Shown: positions 34,082 to 42,947 of the stretch, in pieces
How positions within the stretch are numbered: the first letter of the stretch is position 1
Layout: each line of letters opens with the position of its first letter
Source: an uncultured bacterium
GTDB lineage: Bacteria > Actinomycetota > Coriobacteriia > Coriobacteriales > Coriobacteriaceae
Length of the DNA stretch: 64,000 nt
Direction of reading: 5' to 3'
Assembly (NCBI GenBank): GCA_958349055.1
Contig: CATWBO010000003.1
Location: forward strand, 1-64,000
Program-made: the position numbers and the translations under genes
Notes under the pieces: generated by a model
Told to the model about the DNA's origin: nothing
Databases searched by the model: none
The model's input: the letters and a program-made list of their open reading frames with translations, nothing else

Positions 34082-34795
34082 CTAGCCTTGGGTGACTAGG
34101 CGGTAGCCAATGCCTACGTGCGTTTGGATATAGCGCGGGTGCGCGGGGTCGGACTCGATCTTCTTGCGCAGCGTGCCCATAAAGACACGCAGGCTCGCCA
34201 GGTCGCTCTTGGTCGCCGTGCCCCAAATCTCGTGCAAAATAAACTGGTGCGTGAGCACCTTGTCGGCGTTGTGTGCCAGCAGGCACAGGAGCTTGTACTC
34301 GATCGGCGTCAGGTGCAGCTCCTCGCCGTCCATCGTGGCGATGCCTGCGTCAAAGTCGATATGCAGCTCACCGGTATCGAATGTGCCCTCGGACGCACCC
34401 ATGCCAACCTGCGCATACGAGAGACGCCTGAGCGTGGTGCGAATGCGCGCGAGCAGCTCCTCGACCGAAAACGGCTTGGTCAGGTAGTCGTCGGCACCGG
34501 CATCGAGCGCCCGGATCTTGTCCGCGTCCTCGCTGCGCGCCGAGACCACAATGATTGGCATGCCCGACCATGTGCGCACCGACTCCACCACCTTGACGCC
34601 GTCCATATCGGGCAGGCCCAGATCGAGCAGCACGATGCTCGGCGCCTGCGACGAGGCGGCGGCGATAGCGGCATGGGCGGTCTCCACAGCCATATGGCGC
34701 AGGCCGTGCGCCTCGAGCGCGGCAACGATGAGGTTGCGAACGGCGGGATCGTCCTCAACGACCAAGATGAGCGGTTTCACGGCAGAGTTCGGCAC
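34082..34795 (-). CDS. kdpE: Response regulator, KdpE-like (OmpR family)
   Basis: A 237-residue response regulator. The receiver has VVEDDPAVRN, the phospho-acceptor Asp in VLLDLGLPDMDG and the Lys of DYLTKPFS. The C-terminal winged helix (HLTPIEYKLLCLLAHNADKVLTHQFILHEIWG) is KdpE-like. A GTG start at 34795 is preferred: AAGGAG lies seven bases upstream and it begins four bases after the kinase stop. It is the last gene of a kup / small protein / kinase / regulator set, so it probably controls potassium uptake. The symbol is by resemblance only. Confidence 0.88.
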   Translation of the reverse strand: MPNSAVKPLILVVEDDPAVRNLIVAALEAHGLRHMAVETAHAAIAAASSQAPSIVLLDLGLPDMDGVKVVESVRTWSGMPIIVVSARSEDADKIRALDAGADDYLTKPFSVEELLARIRTTLRRLSYAQVGMGASEGTFDTGELHIDFDAGIATMDGEELHLTPIEYKLLCLLAHNADKVLTHQFILHEIWGTATKSDLASLRVFMGTLRKKIESDPAHPRYIQTHVGIGYRLVTQG

Positions 34796-34799
34796 GGTG

Positions 34800-36425
34800 C
34801 TACTCCTTATCAAACGAAACGTCGGCGGCGGGAAGCTCAATCGTGAAGACCGAGCCGTGCGGATCCGCCGCGGAAACCTCTATGCTACCGCCATGCGCCA
34901 ACGCAATGGAGCGGCAGAGCGAAAGCCCCAGGCCCACGCTGCGGTGACTGTCAGCCAAGCCGTGGTTGGCGGTGTAGAACGACTCAAAGATGCGCTCACG
35001 GTCCTCGGGTGCGATGCCCGGCCCGTCGTCAGCGACCGAACACCTCACGCACCCGCCGTCAGCGCCAATCGAGATCACAATATGCGAGCCTGCGGGCGTA
35101 TAGGCGATGGCGTTGTTCACCAGATTGACCACCAGCTGCACCATCAGGCGCGCATCGACGTTGACGAGCGCCGGCTCATCGCACGGCACCACCTTAAGGT
35201 CGTGCTCGCGCACGGCCGGGTTCACGTGGCGCAGCGCCTCCTCGACGATATCGTCCATGAGCTCGAGCGTTGTCGACAGATGCATGCCGCCGCCCTCGAG
35301 CTTGGTGATGGCAAGCAGGTTCTCGACGGTGGCGTTGAGCCACAGCGCATCCGAGCGAATGGATAGCAGCAGGCCGCGGCGCGTCTGGGCATCGAGCACC
35401 GCGGTGCCGGTCGAGCCCTGGTCGAGCAGCACGTCGGCATTGCCCGAAATACTGGTAAGCGGCGTGCGCAGATCGTGCGAGATCGAGCGCAGCAGGTTGG
35501 CGTGCAGCTGCTCATTTTTGGCAAGCACCGCCGCCTCCTCGCGAGCCTCCATGGCGCGGGCGCGATCGAGTGCCAGCTCGCCTTCGCTCACGATGGCATC
35601 GGCAAGTGTCCGCTCCTCGTGCGTCAGCACGTCGGGCTCGGCAACGATAGCCAGCACGCCCACCACCGAGGCGGGGTCGCCCGAGCGCACGAAGCCGTCA
35701 CCCGAGCGCACGGTCAGGTATATGCCGTAGAACGCCGAACCGCCATAGGTGGCATCGAGCGGCGTTCCCACATAGGCGGACGCCGAGAGCCGCGGCGGCA
35801 TCTGCGGCGCCAGTTCATGCACCGGCGCGACATCGCCCACGGCCGTGTACGTCGCGCGCGGCAGCAGGTCATCGCCCTCGGCGTCGGCGCTGTACCACAC
35901 GACCGGACAGCCCGAAAGACGCGCCAGCTGCGTTGCCATAGCATGGACAATCTGCTGCTGATCGGCGCACCGCTGCAGCATGCGGTTGGTCTCGAGCACC
36001 ATATGCGTGCGGCGGTCGCTGGCAGCGGCCTGCGCCAGGGCACGGCGCAGGGCCAAGGCAATCGAGCTCGACACGAGCGAGACCGCAAACATGATGAAGA
36101 ACATGCCGGGATAGACGCGGTCGATAAACGACAGCGAGTAGCGCGGATCGACAAATAAGAGGTTGTAGAGCGCCACGGCGGCCGCTGAGCTCAGCAGGCA
36201 ATACAGGCGGCTCCAGGTAAAGAATGCGCACAGCTGCACGGCGAACACATAGACGATCATGATGCTCGGCGCGAGACCAGGATGGTCGAGCAACGCGCCC
36301 ACAATCGTCGCCGCGACCAGCAGCCCCACCGATACGCAGGCGTCATACAGAGGAGTGCGGCGCGTCAGCGTTGTACGCCGCCACCAAAAGCTATCGGCAA
36401 TATCGCCGTCCGTACGGACGTCCAT
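34800..36425 (-). CDS. Sensor histidine kinase, short KdpD-like (DUF4118)
   Basis: A 541-residue membrane kinase. About four hydrophobic helices of the DUF4118 type (residues 28-130) are followed by a GAF-like region, then HisKA with the phospho-His in SISHDLRTPLTS (near 320) and HATPase boxes (VNNAIAYTPAGSHI, DDGPGIAPEDRERIFESFY, GLGLSLCRSIALAHGG). Compared with E. coli KdpD (894 residues), the N-terminal KdpD and universal-stress domains that bind c-di-AMP/ATP are absent, and no remnant is seen upstream. It precedes kdpE-like by four bases and follows a small membrane protein and kup. Confidence 0.9.
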   Translation of the reverse strand: MDVRTDGDIADSFWWRRTTLTRRTPLYDACVSVGLLVAATIVGALLDHPGLAPSIMIVYVFAVQLCAFFTWSRLYCLLSSAAAVALYNLLFVDPRYSLSFIDRVYPGMFFIMFAVSLVSSSIALALRRALAQAAASDRRTHMVLETNRMLQRCADQQQIVHAMATQLARLSGCPVVWYSADAEGDDLLPRATYTAVGDVAPVHELAPQMPPRLSASAYVGTPLDATYGGSAFYGIYLTVRSGDGFVRSGDPASVVGVLAIVAEPDVLTHEERTLADAIVSEGELALDRARAMEAREEAAVLAKNEQLHANLLRSISHDLRTPLTSISGNADVLLDQGSTGTAVLDAQTRRGLLLSIRSDALWLNATVENLLAITKLEGGGMHLSTTLELMDDIVEEALRHVNPAVREHDLKVVPCDEPALVNVDARLMVQLVVNLVNNAIAYTPAGSHIVISIGADGGCVRCSVADDGPGIAPEDRERIFESFYTANHGLADSHRSVGLGLSLCRSIALAHGGSIEVSAADPHGSVFTIELPAADVSFDKE

Positions 36426-36452
36426 CAGCGCCCCGCCCCTCTCTCAAAAACA

Positions 36453-36493
36453 AAAACCACCACAAAGGGGACAGGCACCTTTGTGGTGGTTTT
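36453..36493. repeat. Perfect 16-bp inverted repeat, ACCACAAAGG type
   Basis: AAAACCACCACAAAGG (36453-36468) and its exact reverse complement (36478-36493) enclose GGACAGGCA. The centre resembles the GACAAAGGGAC family but the arms are different. It lies between the small protein and the kinase genes and may attenuate transcription into the kinase. Confidence 0.65.
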
Positions 36494-36539
36494 CCCTCGT
36501 GGTGGTTCTAAGTGTAAAGCCTTCTACGACCGGTAGCCG

Positions 36540-36734
36540 CTAGACAAACAGCACGTGCGCGAGCAGGGCGCACACGCACACCGCTCCAAATACCAGTGCC
36601 ACGATCGAAATAACGCGATCGGCCATGTCCATGTTGGCACGATTCGTAAAGAACCGATCTTCGGCGGCGTCGGCGCGTGCCTCACGCACCATCTCGGCAA
36701 CCACCTCGCGGCCATCAAGCATCCTTGCATCCAT
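36540..36734 (-). CDS. Small single-span membrane protein in the potassium locus
   Basis: A 64-residue protein I do not recognise. The first 40 residues are charged (DGREVVAEMVREARADAAEDRFF) and the last 25 form one hydrophobic helix (VISIVALVFGAVCVCALLAHV). The ATG at 36734 has a good GGGGAGG site; an in-frame ATG at 36764 would add ten residues. It lies 61 bp after kup and before the KdpD-like kinase on the same strand. It could be a small regulatory subunit of the transporter or sensor, by position only. Confidence 0.65.
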   Translation of the reverse strand: MDARMLDGREVVAEMVREARADAAEDRFFTNRANMDMADRVISIVALVFGAVCVCALLAHVLFV

Positions 36735-36795
36735 GTTTGCCTCCCCGGCCCCAATCTTGTCCATCGAAAACCAACTCCATGCAACCCGTCGGCGC

Positions 36796-38823
36796 CTACG
36801 GGCGCTCGTTGGGGGCCAGGCGCTGCATCTTGCTCACGGCCTTAAACTTGGTGAACAGCGGCACATACTCAAAGCTCACGTTGGAGTTCTCCAGACCGTA
36901 CCAGCGCGCCGGCGTGCCGGCGGCGCGGCGGATAATGTACTTGAGCGTGATGGCCGTACGCTCGCTCGGCTCCACGTCGCTTTCGGGTGCCAGAAGCTTG
37001 CGGATCATGACGAACTTGAACGTGCCGATGTTGCCCGGATCCTTGTAGACCGAGTAGTCATGCGTCTGCGCCGGCAGCTCGCCGGTGGCAGCCAGGTCCT
37101 GAACGACCTGACGCAGGTAGGCATTGACGCGCTGGTTGATCTTGTAGCCCAGGTACAGATGCACGCGGAACACGTAGTCGGTGCCGAACGTCTCGACCGA
37201 ATAGGCAAAGGTATGCGGCTCGTCCATGGTCTCGACGTTCACGAACCACCAGGCGCGGGCACGCTTGGGATGCTTGTCCAAGATCGAGTAGACGATATCA
37301 CGGTCGATGTAATCGGTATGGGTGTCCTTGGTCAGGTACACGATGTTGTCGCTCATGCGCTCGTAACGGTCGTCGTCGCGCAGACGCTTGAGCTGCGGCA
37401 GATAGCTGCGCAGCGGCAGCAGCGTAAACTGGCGCTGCTCGACCGCCGTGCCGTTGTACCAGCACACCATGACGCCCATGATGAGCGCGGCCATGAGGAT
37501 GGTGAAGTAGCCGCCGTGGAAGAACTTGGTGAGCGAACTCACAAAGAAGAAGCCCTCGAGCAAAAGGAAGAAAGCGGCGAAGACCCACGGTGCGACTTTG
37601 AGCTTGCGCTCCTCGTGCAGGTAGAAGAAGAGCAGCAGCGTGGTGCACATCATGGTGAGCGTAATGGCCAGACCGTAGGCAGCCTCCATGTGCGCCGAGT
37701 TTTGGAACAGCAGCACCACGATGACGCAGCCCACGAGCATGACGTTGTTGACCATGGGAATGTAGAGCTGGCCCTTGGTCTCGGCCGGATAGAAGACCTG
37801 CATGTGCGGCATGAGGTCCAGACGGCTGGCCTCGGACACCAGCGAGAACGCGCCGGTGATGAGTGCCTGCGAGGCGATGATGGCCGCGATGGTGGAAAGG
37901 CCGACAGCAAACGGGCGCAGGCCGGGAGCGAGCATCTGGTAGAACGGGTTGAGGTCGGCAATGCCCATGAGCTCCGGGTTGGCAGCATTGTTGATAAGCC
38001 AAGCGCCCTGGCCCATGTAGGACAGCAGCAGGCAGCACTTTACAAACGGCCAGGTGGCGTAGATGTTGCCGCGGCCCACATGGCCCATGTCGGAGTAGAG
38101 TGCCTCGGCGCCGGTGGTGGCGAGGAAGCAGCTGCCCAAGATCATGATGCCCGCGTGGTTGTTGGGGCTCAGCAAAAAGGCAATGCCGCGCACCGGGTTG
38201 AGGCACAGCAGCACGGCGGGATGCTGGAAGACAAAAAACAGACCCGTGCCGCCCAGGAACAGGAACCACAGCGTCATGATGGGGCCAAAGGCATGACCGA
38301 TCTTGGCCGTACCGATGCGCTGCACCAAGAAGAGCACGATGATAATGGCAAGCGTGATGGCGACAACGCGACCCTGGTCATCGCCCAGCACGGCGTGCAC
38401 CGCCGGGATGGTGCGCAGACCCTCGATTGCCGTGGTCACGGTGACGGCCGGCGTGAGGATGCCGTCGGCAAGCAACGCGGCACCGCCCAGCATGGCGGGG
38501 ATGATGAGCCACTTGCCGCAGCGCTTGACTAGGCTGTACAGGGCAAAGATGCCGCCCTCGCCGTGGTTGTCGGCGCGCAGCGAGATGAGCACGTACTTGA
38601 TGGTCGTCAGCAGCGTAACCGTCCACACGACAAGGGAGAGCGCACCGAGCACGAACTCCTCCGTCACGCTTCCGATGCCGCCGTTGCCGGCAACGAGTGC
38701 CTTGGTTACATACATGGGGCTGGTGCCGATATCGCCATACACCACGCCCAGCGTGACGAGCATCGCCGAGATGCTCACCGGGATCGCAGCGTGCGAAGCT
38801 GTCTCTTTGGCCTTTTGTTCCAT
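36796..38823 (-). CDS. kup: KUP family potassium transporter
   Basis: A 675-residue K+ uptake permease with about 12 helices. Diagnostic segments are GVVYGDIGTSPMYV near residue 30, RADNHGEGGIFALYSLV near 90, the conserved DGILTPAVTV near 125, and GTGLFFVFQHPAVL. The cytoplasmic C-terminal part is also present. The ATG at 38823 follows GGGAGGAAA. It appears to be the first gene of an operon with a small membrane protein and a KdpDE-like two-component system, suggesting that kup, rather than the absent kdpFABC, is the regulated target. A -10 box lies 36 bp upstream. Confidence 0.94.
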   Translation of the reverse strand: MEQKAKETASHAAIPVSISAMLVTLGVVYGDIGTSPMYVTKALVAGNGGIGSVTEEFVLGALSLVVWTVTLLTTIKYVLISLRADNHGEGGIFALYSLVKRCGKWLIIPAMLGGAALLADGILTPAVTVTTAIEGLRTIPAVHAVLGDDQGRVVAITLAIIIVLFLVQRIGTAKIGHAFGPIMTLWFLFLGGTGLFFVFQHPAVLLCLNPVRGIAFLLSPNNHAGIMILGSCFLATTGAEALYSDMGHVGRGNIYATWPFVKCCLLLSYMGQGAWLINNAANPELMGIADLNPFYQMLAPGLRPFAVGLSTIAAIIASQALITGAFSLVSEASRLDLMPHMQVFYPAETKGQLYIPMVNNVMLVGCVIVVLLFQNSAHMEAAYGLAITLTMMCTTLLLFFYLHEERKLKVAPWVFAAFFLLLEGFFFVSSLTKFFHGGYFTILMAALIMGVMVCWYNGTAVEQRQFTLLPLRSYLPQLKRLRDDDRYERMSDNIVYLTKDTHTDYIDRDIVYSILDKHPKRARAWWFVNVETMDEPHTFAYSVETFGTDYVFRVHLYLGYKINQRVNAYLRQVVQDLAATGELPAQTHDYSVYKDPGNIGTFKFVMIRKLLAPESDVEPSERTAITLKYIIRRAAGTPARWYGLENSNVSFEYVPLFTKFKAVSKMQRLAPNERP

Positions 38824-38858
38824 AAGCCGGTTTCCTCCCAACTTTAATGTTCGAAGGG

Positions 38859-38864
38859 ATTATA
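38859..38864 (-). promoter_or_regulatory. Perfect -10 box upstream of kup
   Basis: TATAAT on the minus strand, 36 bp upstream of the start codon. No convincing -35 box is visible at 16-18 bp, so an activator (for instance the downstream response regulator) could be needed. Confidence 0.45.
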
Positions 38865-38955
38865 GGTAATCGGCCCATGCTTACACGGCACTGTTTGTCC
38901 AGCTAGATAAACATTTATGCGGCCTTTATGCCAGCCTGACGCAACTGCAATGAAT

Positions 38956-38983
38956 ATGGCAAAGGGGCAGCCCCTTTGTCACA
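38956..38983. repeat. Short palindromic repeat, GGCAAAGGGGCAGCCCC copy
   Basis: ATGGCAAAGGGGCAGCCCCT followed by TTGTCACAT. The centre is GGGGCAGCCCC instead of GGGACNGTCCC, still palindromic. It lies 14 bp 3' of the nitroreductase stop. Confidence 0.6.
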
Positions 38984-38996
38984 TCCGTCACATCCG

Positions 38997-39872
38997 TTAC
39001 TTGCCGAGCCAGTTTTTGAACCACCACTCCATGGATCGGCTCATCTCGGCCATAAAGGGACTCGTGTGCTTGCGCGTGTATATGTCCACCACGCGCTCGC
39101 CCACCTCACGGGCATGCGGGCGGAACATCGCATCCATCTCGGTCACCTGCGCATCCATGGTCGCGGCATCCGCACGGCAGTAACGCTCCTCGTGCACCAG
39201 GTTCACCACGGGATGCGCGATCGCCGGACGCTCCTTGCGGGGCGTGCCGATGATGAGCATCGACAGCGGCATGGTGTAGGGCGGCAAATCGAGCAGCGCG
39301 GCAACCTCCTCGGCGTTCTCGACGATGTCGCCGATGTAGCAGCTCCCCAGCCCCAGGGCCTCGGCGGCGACCACGGCGTTTTGCGCAGCGATCACGGCAT
39401 CCTGGGCCGCGATGGCAAAGTCGCCCAAACCCGGCGCGCGGCGGGGCGCCTTGCCCGTGCGTTCGACGAACTCGGGCTCAAAGCAGCCAACATGCTCAAA
39501 CAGGTCGATCCACTTGGCGTAGTCGACTACAAATATAAGTGCCCACGGGGCCTTGGCGATCATGGGCTGGTGGTCGCACAGGTCGGCCAAGCGGTCGAGC
39601 GTGGCCTGCTCGCGAATGCTCACGATGGAGTACATCATCATGGCGCCTGCCGACGGCGCGCGGCTCGCCGCGTGCAGGATCGCCGCGCGCTGCTCGTCGG
39701 TCACTGCCACGGGGCGCTCGTCATCATCGCGCGCAAAGGCACGCGTGGAAGAACGGTGCTCCAAGATATCCAGCACCGCATTGCCTGTAGCTTCGACCGG
39801 ATAGCCGCCGGCGTCCACGCCCGCAGTTCCATCGCAGCACTCGACATCCGTCTTGCAAACCTGCTCGTTCAT
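38997..39872 (-). CDS. Nitroreductase family protein
   Basis: A 291-residue FMN-dependent oxidoreductase. The N-terminal LEHRSSTRAFA with HAASRAPSAGAMMMYSIVSI (near residue 70) is the FMN-binding start of the family, and AAEALGLGSCYIGDIVENAEEVAALL near 175 is the classic second motif. A 30-residue Cys-containing N-terminal extension (MNEQVCKTDVECCDG) is unusual. The C-terminal 70 residues (YTRKHTSPFMAEMSRSMEWWFKNW) are also extra. It appears monocistronic. The substrate is unknown; the family covers quinones, nitro-compounds and flavin chemistry. Confidence 0.88.
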   Translation of the reverse strand: MNEQVCKTDVECCDGTAGVDAGGYPVEATGNAVLDILEHRSSTRAFARDDDERPVAVTDEQRAAILHAASRAPSAGAMMMYSIVSIREQATLDRLADLCDHQPMIAKAPWALIFVVDYAKWIDLFEHVGCFEPEFVERTGKAPRRAPGLGDFAIAAQDAVIAAQNAVVAAEALGLGSCYIGDIVENAEEVAALLDLPPYTMPLSMLIIGTPRKERPAIAHPVVNLVHEERYCRADAATMDAQVTEMDAMFRPHAREVGERVVDIYTRKHTSPFMAEMSRSMEWWFKNWLGK

Positions 39873-40086
39873 CGCCTCGTCCTCGCCAATTCTTTAAGAA
39901 GCCTTTACGTTTCCGTGTAATTCCCGTCCATTATCGCGCAGGTCGCCACTCCATTGCGCAACACTGCCACATGTGCGCGTTATTATGGCTGGTTGTTGTA
40001 CGCAGCCCTCAAATGCTGCGCATATCTTGGTAACAATCGGGTAAACCCCCGCTTTCGTAGGTTCTAAGTTTGTGAGGAGTCTCAGC

Positions 40087-42387
40087 ATGTTCGCAGCCGC
40101 TATCTCGCTCGTCGGTCTTGCGGCGACCGTCTACCTTGTCTTGCGCGAGGCCAAGGCCATTCGCGCCCAGTCGGGCACCGTCGCCAAGAGCGCTCTTGGG
40201 TGGAGCGTCGCCTTTGGCCTGTTCCAGCTCTTTTTGACCGTCTGGGGCGCCATTGGCCTCGTGGCGCAAAACGAGCCGCTCGCCTTTGTGATGCTCATCC
40301 TGACCAACGCCATTCTCACCGGCTGCGCCTGGGCGAGCATCGCCCGCGATCGCATCGCACCGCGCGTCTTTGCGTTCGCCGCGCCCGACGCCCCCGCCCC
40401 CACGGGCAAGCTCGCCCGCCTGCGCGGCGCCTTTGTGGGCAAACCGCTCGTCGCCGCCGTGCTCTGCCTGCTGCTCGCCGGCGTCTTTGCGCTGCTGGGC
40501 ATGGAGGTCTCGTCCAACCACGACTTTACCTGGGTCTACCCCCTGTGCATCCTGCTCGAGTGGGCCATCATCACCGCGCTCATGGCCGGCCTGTTCTTCC
40601 TGTTCCAGCGCCACGGCGCAGCTCCGGCAGTCCTGGCCTTCGCCCTCTTTGTCCTAGGCATTGCCGAGTATTTCGTCATCACGTTTAAATCCATGCCCAT
40701 CCAGCCGGGCGACCTTTCGGCCATTTCCACCGCCGCCGCGGTCGCCGGCAACGGCTACACCTTCTCCATCTCGCTGTTCTGCGTGCTGTCCATGGGCTTT
40801 ACCGCCATCGGCATGCTGCTGTGCGAGTACGCCGGCCTGGTGGCGCCGCACCGCCAGAAGGGTGCCGCCAACGCCAAGCGCATGCTGCTCACCAACCTGC
40901 TCGTCGCCGTGCTGTGCCTGGGCGGCGTGACCGCGCACGTCACGCTCATCGACTACTACAACACCCTCGGCATCACCGTCTACACCTGGCGCCCGCTCGA
41001 GAGCTACTGGCGCGAGGGCTACCTGCCCGCCTTTATTAGTGCGGCGCAGTCCATCAAGCCGCCCAAACCCGCCGACTACTCTGTCGACGACGCCAAGGCC
41101 ACGCTCAAAAAGTATACCAAGGCCTACGACAAGTCCGATGCCGCCAAGAGCGACGAGCGCGCCGCAGCAAAGGAGCAGTTCGATAGCGAGAAGCCCACGG
41201 TCATCGCCATCATGAACGAGACGTTCTCGGACCTGTCGATCTACCAGAACATGCGCGCCGGCTACGAGGGCCCGCAGTACTTTAAGAGCCTGTCCAACTG
41301 TCTCAGCCGCGGCAAGCTCTACGTGAGTGCCTACGGCGGCGGCACCGCCAATACCGAGTTTGAGTTCCTGACCGGCAACTCCATGGCCAACCTGGGCTCG
41401 GGCGTGTACCCCTACACCATCTACAACATGGAAACGACCGAGAACCTGGCCGAGCAATTCAAGTCGCTCGGTTATGCCACCACGGCCATGCACCCCAACC
41501 ACGCGACCAACTGGAACCGCGAGAACGTCTACAAGGACTTTGGCTTTGACCAGTTCCTGTCCATCAACGACTTCCAGGGCGCCGATACCCTGCGCGGCAT
41601 GGTGACCGACCAGGCGACCTACGACAAGATTCTTGAGTTGCTCAACCAGAACGCCGACCCGCAGTTTATCTTCGATGTGACCATGCAGAACCACTCGGGC
41701 TACGACACGGGTCTGGTGCCGCTCGACAAGCAGGTGCACCTGAACATCGACACGACCGACCTGGATGCCAAGACCGTCGAGGACGGCACGCTGTCCGATG
41801 TTGACGAGTATGTCTCGTGCATCGAGCAGTCCGACCAGGCGCTGCGCTACTTCCTCAACGCCCTGAGCAAGCTCGACCGCAAGGTGGTCGTGGTGTTCTG
41901 GGGCGACCACCAGCCGTTCTTCCCGTCTAAGTTCAACGACAAGTGGTTTACCGACGAGGACGACGCCACCCATCAGGAGCGCCTGTGGCAGACCGACTAC
42001 ATCATTTGGGCTAACTACGACGTTGCCGGTTGTGACCAGACGAGCGAGGTCGACGACCTGTCCACCAACTACCTGTCCACCCAGCTGATGCAACTGATCG
42101 GCGCCCCGCTCTCCGATTACCAGAAGGCGCACATGACGCTGCGCGAGTCGCTGCCCGCCATCAACTCCGTGGGCTACGAGGACGCCAGCCTGCGCTGGGC
42201 GCTCTCCTCCAACGTCACCGGAGACGACGCCGTTGCCGCCGCTGCCACCAAGGCGCGCGAGGATTACGCCAAGATGCAGTACTACGAGATGTTCCGCGAC
42301 GGCAAGAACGTCTACACCGAGCACTTCCAGACCGAGGCCAACGAGACCGACCCCAACCTGGCGCCGGGCACAACCAAGATCAAGTAG
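40087..42387 (+). CDS. LTA-synthase family sulfatase-fold glycerophosphotransferase
   Basis: A 766-residue membrane enzyme. The N-terminal 300 residues hold about seven or eight hydrophobic helices. The extracellular part is the LtaS/alkaline-phosphatase-like sulfatase domain. The catalytic nucleophile Thr is in MNETFSDLSIYQN near residue 380. GGTANTEFEFLTGNSMA, HPNHATNWNRENVYKDFGFDQF and the metal-binding FWGDHQPF near 610 are also present. It probably polymerises or adds glycerol-phosphate groups to a cell-envelope glycopolymer. GAGGAG lies eight bases before the ATG at 40087. A hairpin terminator follows at 42599. Confidence 0.92.
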   Translation: MFAAAISLVGLAATVYLVLREAKAIRAQSGTVAKSALGWSVAFGLFQLFLTVWGAIGLVAQNEPLAFVMLILTNAILTGCAWASIARDRIAPRVFAFAAPDAPAPTGKLARLRGAFVGKPLVAAVLCLLLAGVFALLGMEVSSNHDFTWVYPLCILLEWAIITALMAGLFFLFQRHGAAPAVLAFALFVLGIAEYFVITFKSMPIQPGDLSAISTAAAVAGNGYTFSISLFCVLSMGFTAIGMLLCEYAGLVAPHRQKGAANAKRMLLTNLLVAVLCLGGVTAHVTLIDYYNTLGITVYTWRPLESYWREGYLPAFISAAQSIKPPKPADYSVDDAKATLKKYTKAYDKSDAAKSDERAAAKEQFDSEKPTVIAIMNETFSDLSIYQNMRAGYEGPQYFKSLSNCLSRGKLYVSAYGGGTANTEFEFLTGNSMANLGSGVYPYTIYNMETTENLAEQFKSLGYATTAMHPNHATNWNRENVYKDFGFDQFLSINDFQGADTLRGMVTDQATYDKILELLNQNADPQFIFDVTMQNHSGYDTGLVPLDKQVHLNIDTTDLDAKTVEDGTLSDVDEYVSCIEQSDQALRYFLNALSKLDRKVVVVFWGDHQPFFPSKFNDKWFTDEDDATHQERLWQTDYIIWANYDVAGCDQTSEVDDLSTNYLSTQLMQLIGAPLSDYQKAHMTLRESLPAINSVGYEDASLRWALSSNVTGDDAVAAAATKAREDYAKMQYYEMFRDGKNVYTEHFQTEANETDPNLAPGTTKIK

Positions 42388-42415
42388 TGACCAGCTGCGA
42401 GTTCATAACTGAAAC

Positions 42416-42543
42416 GTCTGTCCGGGCGGAGGCATATAAGGTTCCCTGCTCGGACAGTCCTGCGCAAGACGGAGGCCACATTAAGTGGCCTCCTTTGCGT
42501 GCGGAACTCGCGATGAACCTTATATGCCTCCGCCCGGACAGAC
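42416..42543 (+). repeat. Conserved-core hairpin element, copy 1 (29-bp perfect arms)
   Basis: Arms 42416-42444 and 42515-42543 are exact reverse complements over 29 bp (left start GTCTGTCCGGGCGGAGGC). The 70-base core, CCTGCTCGGACAGTCCTGCG through GGAACTCGCGAT, contains the inner hairpin GGAGGCCAC/GTGGCCTCC. Copy 2 at 47479-47606, read on the opposite strand, has nearly the same core but unrelated arms that pair with each other. It lies 28 bp after the LTA-synthase-like gene. Confidence 0.8.
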
Positions 42544-42598
42544 GCCCTGTTGTTGGAGCGCGGCTTGTCATGGGGGTACCCGCAACATATATAAGTTG

Positions 42599-42627
42599 AA
42601 GGCCACGTTATGTGGCCTTCTTTGTTT
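42599..42627 (+). terminator. Terminator-like hairpin after the LTA-synthase-like gene
   Basis: AAGGCCAC (42599-42606) pairs with GTGGCCTT (42612-42619), followed by CTTTGTTT. Its stem equals the inner stem of the conserved-core element, so it may be a decayed fragment of that element serving as a terminator. Confidence 0.6.
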
Positions 42628-42629
42628 GC

Positions 42630-42873
42630 GGAAAGTGTGTCCCGGAATTCTTGTCTGGAATGGGATGCAGTTTCCGCTTGGGACCCGATTGGGAAAGTGT
42701 GTCCCACTATTCAGCTGGATTCCGGGATGTATTTTCCGGTTGAGGCTCGTTGGGAAAGTGCGTCCCGGTCTGGGCGCTCAAACTGGGATGGATTTTCCGG
42801 ATGAGGGCTTGACGGAAAATGTGTCCCGTTCCGGGCGCTAATTGTGGGATGGGATTTCCGCTTGCGGAATCTT
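42630..42873. repeat. 61-bp tandem repeat array, left of the LANTG surface gene
   Basis: Four diverged units start with GGAAAGTGTGTCCC or close variants at 42630, 42692, 42753 and 42814, a period of 61-62 bp. Each unit has GGAAA...TCCC at one end and GGGATG...TTTTCC in the middle, so each can fold. Units of the same type and orientation lie on the other side of the gene (47158-47420). Confidence 0.75.
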
Positions 42874-42881
42874 CAGTTGAG

Positions 42882-42921
42882 AAAACCCGGGTAGCCAAGT
42901 TGTTTGGCTACCCGGGTTTTT
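42882..42921. terminator. Bidirectional terminator after the surface-protein gene
   Basis: AAAACCCGGGTAGCC and GGCTACCCGGGTTTTT form a strong stem with A and T runs on both sides. It lies 27 bp 3' of the surface-protein stop codon. Confidence 0.85.
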
Positions 42922-42947
42922 GGGTTGTCGATATGTTCGACTGGCTA

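Noticed and set aside
34800..36425. A frameshifted full-length KdpD
   Set aside because: The upstream sequence codes for a separate small protein with its own ribosome site, and no KdpD or Usp remnant is seen, so the short form appears natural.
42416..42543. A simple terminator of the LTA-synthase-like gene
   Set aside because: The stem is far too long, lacks a following T run, and the same core recurs at 47479-47606. A more ordinary terminator-like hairpin is at 42599.
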